From IMG/VR virus record IMGVR_UViG_3300010151_000009, positions 1-64,000 of that record: DNA of 64,000 bases; one strand, 5' to 3'. How positions within the stretch are numbered: the stretch's first letter is position 1; each line of letters begins with the position of its first letter. This DNA comes from a virus. Positions 58,669 through 64,000 of the stretch are shown piece by piece. Under the pieces are notes generated by a model. That model made no database searches. It saw only the letters and a program-made list of their open reading frames with translations, and was not told the origin of the DNA. A program made the translations under genes and the position numbers.

Positions 58669-58998
58669 TTAAAGATAATCACATATACTATATAAACTAT
58701 ATTGTAAAGTCAATTCTTCTCCTTGTTCTATTTTTCTTAATGTTTTTAATTTTTTGTAATCATCATTTTCATCATCTTCTATAAGTTCACAATTAGGAGT
58801 TTCAGAATGATTAATAAATCCTCCTAATGGCGTACGTATATAATCATGTTGAAAATTTGGATCATATACATGACTTATACCTATAACTACCTCCCCCGGA
58901 ATATCTTCTGTAGCGAGAATCCCAGCTCCATGAATTTGTGACGGACCTATTGCTAAGTACTCCGGTAGAGGGTTATAAGGTAATTTCTTTTTTTTCAT
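58669..58998 (-). CDS. SET-domain lysine methyltransferase-like protein, 109 aa
   Basis: Readable SET-domain landmarks: IGPSQIHGAGILATEDIPGE (17-36), GGFINHSETPNC (59-70; the GxxxNHS...PNC signature of the SAM/pseudoknot core), and GEELTLQYSLY (93-103; ELTxxY). A methyl group would go from S-adenosylmethionine to a lysine of a partner. It starts inside the TerL stop (TAATG at 59000-58996) and lies before the portal gene, so it is part of the packaging operon. Small SET proteins occur in some marine phages. Target protein and activity are unknown. At 109 residues it is a minimal SET domain without obvious pre- or post-SET zinc modules. Confidence 0.83.
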   Translation of the reverse strand: MKKKKLPYNPLPEYLAIGPSQIHGAGILATEDIPGEVVIGISHVYDPNFQHDYIRTPLGGFINHSETPNCELIEDDENDDYKKLKTLRKIEQGEELTLQYSLYSICDYL

Positions 58999-60962
58999 TA
59001 ATAATAATTTTTATTAAACCATTCATTAGAAGCATTATCTTCTAATATATCTTTAACTTCTGCATTATATAATTCTTTAGTATGATACATACCAATCATA
59101 AATGCCATTACACGGTCAAAATTGCCTTTATGATTGAATTTAATTAATTCTGTTAAAAATGCAGGATCATAAATCTTATGCAAATTTAGTAATTGTTTTC
59201 CATTTTCGTCTGTTCTTCTTACAGTATTTAACCAGTCTCTAATATAAATCTCTCCTTGACGTTTCCTAGGTTCTGTCATGTGCATACCATATTGACGTTT
59301 TACTGTTCTACTTCTAAGTTCTTTTTTATCTAACATCTCAAACTCTTCTTGTAATTTATGTAACTTTCTATGTCTTTTAGCGTATGATATAACCTCCCCA
59401 CGATCATTCTCAAATCCTATTTTACATCCATAATAATCTGCTAATGTAAATAAATTTCTATTATAATCATCTTGCGTATTAGGTCGTCCTACATAAGATG
59501 CTACTATAATATCATCAGGCTGAGATAAATTATTAGGTCTTTTTAATACATATGCAGCGCCTAATGATGTGCTATCTGCAGATTGGTTTTGTCCATACGG
59601 GTCATGACAAATTACATACATATTTAGAGGTACTTGTTGCGCAGAGTTTTTATAAGGAGATTCATATATTACTACAGCTCCTGTAGTATCATCATCTTTC
59701 CTATGAGGAAATTTTAATACTTGTTTTAAATCTCCATCTGGTTTAAATTTAACATCTCCTTTAGAATTATAATATAAACGTCCAACTGTACCTATAGCCT
59801 GTAAATTATTAGCTTTTATATTATTATATTGTTCTTGTAAAGATGCAACATCAAATAAATTAGCAGTTACTTGTAAAGTAGCCTCTTGAGGTGAAAAAGG
59901 GTGCTCCGCTATATATTGGTCTAATGATTTTGCATCAGCTGCACCCTTCTTCTTTTCCCTCATTCCTTTCTCATACTCTATAGCTTGTTCTCTTATTGAA
60001 TTTCCATTCTCGTCTATAAAGCCATCTAGATTTGTTTGTATAGGAATAAAATATCCACATGTACTCCCCATAGCACCTTCATCCCATATATTCTCATAAT
60101 TCATACAATCATATGCTTCTGGATTATAAAAGATTTCTTCCATTGCCTCAAAATCTGCTCCTTCTGTACCACCTGTTCCAAAAGCTACCATTAATCCTAG
60201 TGTTTTAGAACCTTGTCTCATTGTTGGCATTGTTACTTCCCATGCTTTTAATAGTCCTGGGAATGAACCCGCTTCTTCAAAGAATACTAACTCCCCTGCT
60301 TTACCCCTTACTTTATCTGGTGCATCTTTTAATGATACTCCCATTATTTGAGATTTCATCCCCATTTCTATTTCAATTCCATTAACTTTTTTCTTATATC
60401 CAGACATCTTATTCATTTCCCTATCACGTAATCTTGGTTGAGCCCATGCCGTATGATCATCTATAAAAGATAAAAACTCCCAAGCTTTTGAGAGTAATCC
60501 ATCACCAATTAAATATTCTTTTTGGGAGGCAAATACAAAGTTTTTTGAATTCTTTACAAAGAAATAGTTTCTAGCAAGCATGGCTCCAGCTTTATAAGAA
60601 TATCCTTTACGCCTTGCTTTAAGAACAATCATATGTTTATTCTCTGCCCTAGCTTTGTCTATCTCATTAAAATATTCCCAATCTCCATCATAAAATCTAG
60701 GAAATGTACGTTCCCGTTTAGATTGAATTGTACCATCTGGAAGTTCTTCATCTACAGCCCTATCAATAGGACAGTAGTTTAAATAAAAATAATGAAAGCC
60801 TGTAACATGTAATTCATCTACTTTATATCCATACATGCACCGTTCCTTTTCTTCATCCCAATACTCATAATAATCACGAGTTCCAGGAAGAGCATCTGTA
60901 TAACGACCGGTCTCTAAAAATCTGACTGCGGCTGGTCTGAGTCTGTCTGTGTCTCTGAGCAT
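58998..60962 (-). CDS. terL: Terminase large subunit
   Basis: 654 residues. ATPase: phosphate-binding loop in VLKARRKGYSYKAG (~113-126), Walker B LVFFEEAG (225-232) with Glu229/230, and a coupling-type segment FGTGGTEGADFEAMEE (261-276). Nuclease half: Asp454 in VICHDPYGQNQSADS, then IGFENDRGEVISYAKRH (515-531). The N-terminus (LRPAAVRFLETGRYTDALPG, then YYEYWDEEKERCMYGY and GFHYFYLNYCPI) has the opening of crAss-like TerL. It powers DNA translocation into the prohead and makes the packaging cut. The start overlaps the 99-aa gene by 49 bases; MLRDTDRLRP is still plausible given the family's N-terminal pattern. Confidence 0.92.
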   Translation of the reverse strand: MLRDTDRLRPAAVRFLETGRYTDALPGTRDYYEYWDEEKERCMYGYKVDELHVTGFHYFYLNYCPIDRAVDEELPDGTIQSKRERTFPRFYDGDWEYFNEIDKARAENKHMIVLKARRKGYSYKAGAMLARNYFFVKNSKNFVFASQKEYLIGDGLLSKAWEFLSFIDDHTAWAQPRLRDREMNKMSGYKKKVNGIEIEMGMKSQIMGVSLKDAPDKVRGKAGELVFFEEAGSFPGLLKAWEVTMPTMRQGSKTLGLMVAFGTGGTEGADFEAMEEIFYNPEAYDCMNYENIWDEGAMGSTCGYFIPIQTNLDGFIDENGNSIREQAIEYEKGMREKKKGAADAKSLDQYIAEHPFSPQEATLQVTANLFDVASLQEQYNNIKANNLQAIGTVGRLYYNSKGDVKFKPDGDLKQVLKFPHRKDDDTTGAVVIYESPYKNSAQQVPLNMYVICHDPYGQNQSADSTSLGAAYVLKRPNNLSQPDDIIVASYVGRPNTQDDYNRNLFTLADYYGCKIGFENDRGEVISYAKRHRKLHKLQEEFEMLDKKELRSRTVKRQYGMHMTEPRKRQGEIYIRDWLNTVRRTDENGKQLLNLHKIYDPAFLTELIKFNHKGNFDRVMAFMIGMYHTKELYNAEVKDILEDNASNEWFNKNYY

Positions 60963-61213
60963 TTCTTTTTTATTTTAACCAATTCTGCACATTTTTCATA
61001 TTCTTCGGTACTAGTATAATATTCTATTACCATATCTATTATATCTGGAGTTCTCCCATCTTCATGAACAGGATCAAATGGTAAATAAAATTCATCATAT
61101 TCTTCATCCTCAAGATCAAAATAGATATCATCTACCGTTTTCTTTCTGGTTATAATATCATAAGCATTGCCCATAGCTTGTTCATATATTTCTAAGTCTT
61201 CTAAAAAATCCAT
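60914..61213 (-). CDS. Small acidic protein upstream of terL, 99 aa
   Basis: Mostly acidic helix (MDFLEDLEIYEQAMGNAYDI, DLEDEEYDEFYLPFDPVHED) ending in IEYYTSTEEYEKCAELVKIK. The 'YY...E.YE.CA.L...k' tail matches small proteins I recall just before TerL in crAss-like phages. Its ATG overlaps the 171-aa stop by one base (TAATG at 61215-61211), and its last ~16 codons overlap the start of terL. A role linked to packaging is plausible by position. No motif identifies one. Confidence 0.55.
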   Translation of the reverse strand: MDFLEDLEIYEQAMGNAYDIITRKKTVDDIYFDLEDEEYDEFYLPFDPVHEDGRTPDIIDMVIEYYTSTEEYEKCAELVKIKKKCSETQTDSDQPQSDF

Positions 61214-61728
61214 TACATACTATATTTATTTACTTCTATTCCCCCTCTATTTGTATTAGCGGCTTGTTCTTCTTTTTTAACTATTTCTTCTAATCTACTT
61301 AATCCATCAACTACTTTCCCCATATTAGATAGATTTGCTATTAAGTCTTTTGCATTAAATATAGGTTTACCATTATCATCCATTAGTGTTAAATCTATAT
61401 CTCTAAAATATTTTTCTAACTTTACTATTGATTCTCTAGCAGCTTTTAACAATCTTACCGCTGAGGTTTCAATAAGTTCATCATATTTATCACATGCACC
61501 TAATATTTTTGATGATGGAGACCATTTTTTTTCTTCTCCAAAGATACTATTTTTTACTTCAATTACACGTTGATCCCATTCATAAACTGCAAACGGACTA
61601 TTATTATCAACCATAAAATATACAAATGCTAATTCTTTTGTATTGAGTTTTTTAAATTCTTTTATTGTTAATGCATATGCACTTGGCACGGCATTATTAT
61701 CTTTTAAATATATTAAACTATCAGCCAT
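61213..61728 (-). CDS. Helical conserved protein, terminase small-subunit candidate, 171 aa
   Basis: Pattern: LTIKEFKKLNTKELAFVYFM, DNNSPFAVYEWDQRVIEVKN, FGEEKKWSPSSKILGACDKY, LLKAARESIVKLEKYFRDID, DDNGKPIFNAKDLIANLSNM, KVVDGLSRLEEIVKKE, and an end with RGGIEVNKYSM. This order (SPF..Y, W.P...., then AKDL..NL...GKVV.GL..LEE.VKKE) matches a crAss-like family I recall from genes just upstream of TerL. Small helical proteins in that position are often small terminase subunits, but no DNA-binding helix-turn-helix is obvious, so TerS is inference. The adjacent 99-aa gene overlaps it by one base. Confidence 0.6.
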   Translation of the reverse strand: MADSLIYLKDNNAVPSAYALTIKEFKKLNTKELAFVYFMVDNNSPFAVYEWDQRVIEVKNSIFGEEKKWSPSSKILGACDKYDELIETSAVRLLKAARESIVKLEKYFRDIDLTLMDDNGKPIFNAKDLIANLSNMGKVVDGLSRLEEIVKKEEQAANTNRGGIEVNKYSM

Positions 61729-61733
61729 TTTTT

Positions 61734-62282
61734 CTAAGATTCTTTTTTAGTTAATCCTCCAGTATAGATATTTTTTAATCTACTATAGTTTTCTTTAAAT
61801 TCTGTAGTTATTATTTTTGCTTTAATTTTATAAGATGGAGCATATAAATATTTTAAAACTGCTAATCTGTGATTTCCATCTTGACATCTCCAAGGGAATT
61901 CATCTAGTGAAGGCGAGCCTTGAGTTACCTTATGTCTTTTTGCAATAAGAAGACTATTAACAATCCCGTCTGTTTCAATACTTTTTTTCATTTTAGTCCA
62001 ATTATAATTAGTTACTTTACCCCATTGGTTCCAATCTGTATAGTCTACGACATCATCAAAAGTACCTTTAACGTCTCCAATAGTTACATAGATATAAGGT
62101 AATTTAGCATATTCTATTTTCACAAAGATATATAATATAGTCTTTAAAATTCCAGAAGGAATAAAAAATTCATGCCAAAATTTTATATAAGCAAACATTC
62201 CATATCGTACTACATAATTTCGTTGTTCTTTATTATAATGTGTAAAAACAATTCTAAATTTATTTAGGAATTTTCTTATCAT
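61734..62282 (-). CDS. ParB/sulfiredoxin-fold-like protein, 182 aa
   Basis: The C-terminal half carries NYNWTKMKKSIETDGIVNSL, LLIAKRHKV, then CQDGNHRLAVLKYL (DGNHR at 135-139). The xDGxHR-A..K signature, after an 'I...G...PL.I' strand, is the nucleotide-binding motif of ParB-N/sulfiredoxin-fold (ParB-like) domains. The N-terminal ~90 residues are aromatic and basic (YGMFAYIKFWHEFFIPSGIL) and may bind membrane or DNA. It overlaps the HU-like gene by 23 bases. A paralogous domain is encoded just upstream (62474-62968). ParB-like domains act as CTPases or nucleases; the activity here is not resolved. Confidence 0.65.
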   Translation of the reverse strand: MIRKFLNKFRIVFTHYNKEQRNYVVRYGMFAYIKFWHEFFIPSGILKTILYIFVKIEYAKLPYIYVTIGDVKGTFDDVVDYTDWNQWGKVTNYNWTKMKKSIETDGIVNSLLIAKRHKVTQGSPSLDEFPWRCQDGNHRLAVLKYLYAPSYKIKAKIITTEFKENYSRLKNIYTGGLTKKES

Positions 62283-62487
62283 TTTTCTTTTTTAAATGTT
62301 TTAATCTACCTGTTTTAACTGAAAACTTACCAAAATATGGAAGTCTAATACCATCAAAATTTCCTTGTTTCATAATATCTGTTATAAATTTAAATTGATA
62401 ATTTACAACCTTAGATACTGTTTGTAAAGGTAAATTATACTTATTAGCTAATTTATATATTATAAATTGCTTATCAATCATCGACAC
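62260..62487 (-). CDS. HU/IHF-like DNA-binding protein, 75 aa
   Basis: Short form: helices IDKQFIIYKLANKYNLPLQT, then VNYQFKFITDIMKQGN, then IRLPYFGKFSVKTGRLKHLK (47-66), where 'LPYFGKF.VK.GR' matches the beta-arm start of HU/IHF relatives in crAss-like phages. Truncated compared with bacterial HU (~90 aa), with only part of the DNA-embracing arm. Probably bends or compacts phage DNA. It is sandwiched between two ParB-like genes with overlaps of 14 and 23 bases, so all three are likely co-expressed. Confidence 0.7.
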   Translation of the reverse strand: MSMIDKQFIIYKLANKYNLPLQTVSKVVNYQFKFITDIMKQGNFDGIRLPYFGKFSVKTGRLKHLKKKNDKKIPK

Positions 62488-62968
62488 AGATACAATCTTT
62501 TCTTACCCACCATTGTGTATCTTTTCCATCCACAGAAGGTTTCAATTCTATCTTTGGAAATACAAAACATAATACTTTATAATCAGAGGGTAAAACTTTT
62601 TTAGCTGCTGCTATTCTATGTAATCCATCTATTATTCTTAATCCATCATCACAATAACCTGTAATTGTATGTTTGATATTAGATGATTTACATAAATGAA
62701 TAGGCATTACTACTCCTTGTTTTTTAATATCTTGTTCTAATTTATCCCAATTATAATTACTATGTCTTCTTGTTACTTTAAATGCACTTAATGGTAATTT
62801 TTTAATCTTCATTGTTTTCCATTTAAGATTAAAATCTAACCATAATATTCTATACCATTTAAACCAAAAGAATCTTTCATCTTGCTCTATATTATAATAA
62901 TTTTGAGCTTTTGTTCTATATGGTTTTCTAAATAGCTCTCTAATTATCCTCAGTATTCGCATCATCAA
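62474..62968 (-). CDS. ParB/sulfiredoxin-fold-like protein, 164 aa
   Basis: Core readable as KIKKLPLSAFKVTRRHSNYN, NWDKLEQDIKKQGVVMPIHL, then GLRIIDGLHRIAAAKKVLPS (DGLHR at 114-118). This matches the ParB-N/sulfiredoxin 'I(x)DG.HR..A..' signature. The N-terminus is basic and aromatic (RIIRELFRKPYRTKAQNYYN). It is paralogous in layout to the 182-aa protein across the HU-like gene. The ATG (62968) overlaps the zinc-ribbon gene stop region by 29 bases; Met3 would also fit. ParB-like activity is unproven, and the pair's purpose (phage partition, DNA processing or counter-defence) is open. Confidence 0.63.
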   Translation of the reverse strand: MMMRILRIIRELFRKPYRTKAQNYYNIEQDERFFWFKWYRILWLDFNLKWKTMKIKKLPLSAFKVTRRHSNYNWDKLEQDIKKQGVVMPIHLCKSSNIKHTITGYCDDGLRIIDGLHRIAAAKKVLPSDYKVLCFVFPKIELKPSVDGKDTQWWVRKDCICVDD

Positions 62969-63725
62969 TTCTTTTCCAGTCCTTTGTACTTATATGTTTT
63001 GGGAAATTACCATACCCATCTGCTCTTCGAGGATCTTTTTCAACCCACTCTTTATACTCTTGACTCTGTTTGTGTATCTCTTTAGCTTTATTTTCTTGGG
63101 CTGTCTTTTGTTGCGCTGCTAACCATTTTTCCCCATCAGGTGTTTTTAACCATTCCGCTCTTTTTACTCTAGCTTCTTCATGCTTTGCTTTTTCTTGTTC
63201 TGTTTTTGGGGTTGGATCTTGTTTTGCCCATCGGGTAGGATCATCTGGACAAGTAGTTGTTCTCCATCTAGCTTTAGTTTCTAACATACACCCACAAAGG
63301 CCACATCTCATTTTTTCTCTCATTAAATGAGGACAAGCATCACATGCTGCTAAACGAGCTTCATAATCTTCTTGTGATACATTTGGAGCTCCTTCTGCAA
63401 CATATTTAGCTACTTCTTTACTAAAGTTTTTAGCCATTTGCCACACACTTGGGGGTTTAATAACTCCTTTTTCTTCAGGATATTCTCCGTCTTTATAATA
63501 TTCTTCTCCTACTTCTCCATCTGTTGCATATGTTGCACCCCCTATATTAACTCTTGTTATACCATCCTCACCTTTTTGTACATCGGCTAATTTGGATTTA
63601 TCCATACTTTCCTTAGTAATAGGTTCAAAATTATGAATAACTTTATTTGTTAAATCATATTTTTTTCCTTTTAATAGTTGATCCATAAAATCATCTCCAG
63701 GGTTTTTATCTTTTTTCTTACTCAT
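62940..63725 (-). CDS. Zinc-ribbon protein, 261 aa
   Basis: Charged, Lys/Glu-rich helical body with a Cys cluster: C128, C131, C141, C144, C146, C159 (CDACPHLMREKMRCGLCGC, then ...TTTCP). C-x2-C...C-x2-C-x-C...C fits a DUF6171-like zinc ribbon common in marine phages. After it comes a long helical, Trp/Lys-rich tail (RVKRAEWLKTPDGEKWLAAQ). Start ATG at 63725-63723 overlaps the upstream 46-aa ORF stop (8 bases). Probably a small nucleic-acid-binding or scaffold factor near the head operon. No enzyme site. Confidence 0.58.
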   Translation of the reverse strand: MSKKKDKNPGDDFMDQLLKGKKYDLTNKVIHNFEPITKESMDKSKLADVQKGEDGITRVNIGGATYATDGEVGEEYYKDGEYPEEKGVIKPPSVWQMAKNFSKEVAKYVAEGAPNVSQEDYEARLAACDACPHLMREKMRCGLCGCMLETKARWRTTTCPDDPTRWAKQDPTPKTEQEKAKHEEARVKRAEWLKTPDGEKWLAAQQKTAQENKAKEIHKQSQEYKEWVEKDPRRADGYGNFPKHISTKDWKRIDDANTEDN

Positions 63726-63858
63726 AATAATTTGTTTTTATATTTATTAAATTTCCATTTGGATCTTGTATTATTATTATTTCATATTCTTCAACATCAA
63801 AAATGGAAATAACTAAATGATCAAATATACTACTTTTTATCGATCGTGACTTCGACAT
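63718..63858 (-). CDS. Short hypothetical ORF, 46 aa
   Basis: ATG at 63858-63856 to TAA at 63720-63718; 46 residues (MSKSRSIKSSIFDHLVISIF ... IIIIQDPNGNLINIKTNYYE). It overlaps the end of the upstream partial gene in a different frame by 29 bases and the next start by 8 bases, a tight packing typical of phage operons. The 'VxxYEIIIIQDPNGNLI' pattern is a plausible small alpha/beta protein. No signal, membrane segment or family is recognised. Inclusion rests on the tight overlaps. Confidence 0.4.
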   Translation of the reverse strand: MSKSRSIKSSIFDHLVISIFDVEEYEIIIIQDPNGNLINIKTNYYE

Positions 63859-64000
63859 AATCTGTTTCTGGATCTAAAAAAGGATTAAGAATATAATAAT
63901 TATTTCGTTTTAATATTACACCTTTATCTTTTAATCTTTTCACATAGTTATTAAGGGTATTATAATCCTTAAGTCCTACTACTGCAGCTACATCTTTTTT
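63830..64000 (-). CDS. Winged-helix-like DNA-binding protein, C-terminal 56 aa (N-terminus beyond window)
   Basis: Frame open to the right window edge and ending at TAG 63832-63830. The visible part is KDVAAVVGLKDYNTLNNYVKRLKDKGVILKR, then NNYYILNPFL. The order AVVGL-(helix)-YNTLNNYVKRLKDKGVI-strand looks like a helix-turn-helix with recognition helix and start of a wing. The start lies outside the window, so size and full identity cannot be judged. Probably a small regulator at the edge of the head operon. Confidence 0.55.
   Translation of the reverse strand, partial: KKDVAAVVGLKDYNTLNNYVKRLKDKGVILKRNNYYILNPFLDPETDYVEVTIDKK

Noticed and set aside
1-64000. Stop-codon reassignment, known in some crAss-like phages
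   Set aside because: Very long frames are open under the standard code, genes end at closely spaced normal stops that overlap next starts, and no family motif is broken by TAG or TGA.
1-64000. tRNA genes, integrase or reverse-transcriptase/diversity element
   Set aside because: No tRNA cloverleaf, tyrosine or serine recombinase, or reverse-transcriptase motif was recognised by eye, and intergenic spaces are too short for most of these. A tRNAscan or HMM search could not be run.

Overview
The window is a 64 kb piece of a tailed-phage genome, and the evidence points to a crAss-like phage (order Crassvirales) of a marine Bacteroidetes/Flavobacteria host. Every gene I accept is on the minus strand, so the functional order runs from base 64000 down to base 1. 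The DNA is very AT-rich. Translation starts follow A/T-rich leaders without a Shine-Dalgarno sequence, as is typical of Bacteroidetes. The assignment rests on recalled family resemblance (no search could be run) of the large terminase, portal, major capsid protein, HU/IHF-like protein, ring and stabilization proteins and giant virion RNA polymerase, and on gene order. The marine flavobacterial host is inferred from about 20 'GC(T/M)DP..xNYxxxAxxDDGSC' repeats in a giant surface protein.

Layout in transcription order. (a) 64.0-61.2 kb, small DNA-binding genes: a partial winged-helix-like protein, a 46-residue ORF, a zinc-ribbon protein, and two ParB/sulfiredoxin-fold proteins flanking an HU/IHF-like protein. 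(b) 61.7-49.3 kb, packaging and head: a helical TerS candidate, a small acidic protein, TerL, a SET-domain protein, the portal, a 1407-residue multi-domain cell-wall hydrolase, an acidic scaffold-like protein and the HK97-fold capsid protein, closed by a G5/C5 hairpin terminator. (c) 49.2-45.6 kb, accessory structural proteins with a second strong hairpin terminator. (d) 45.6-33.6 kb, putative host-recognition proteins: a 2838-residue Cys-rich fibre/adhesin, a LamG-like protein and small accessory proteins. (e) 33.6-31.7 kb, a lysis-like cassette: two membrane proteins, a thioredoxin-like exported protein without CxxC, a DUF5675 protein and a holin. (f) 31.7-23.0 kb, ring/adaptor proteins and a 1924-residue nozzle/stabilization protein. 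(g) 23.0-1 kb, internal 'cargo' proteins: three pilot-like proteins, a 4625-residue protein with an HExxH zincin motif and an RNA-polymerase DYDID motif, and a partial PD-(D/E)XK nuclease with a degenerate zincin motif.

How it works together (inference): regions b-f build, fill and attach the virion and lyse the host. Region g and the 1407-residue hydrolase would be packed in the particle and delivered with the DNA, opening the cell wall, forming a conduit, processing themselves and transcribing early genes. The most novel-looking signal is a short recurrent motif (roughly KGG-x-RKYQ-x-GG) in several otherwise unrelated presumed cargo proteins. It could be a packaging or processing tag. The structural module alone exceeds 60 kb, so the full genome is probably well above 100 kb.
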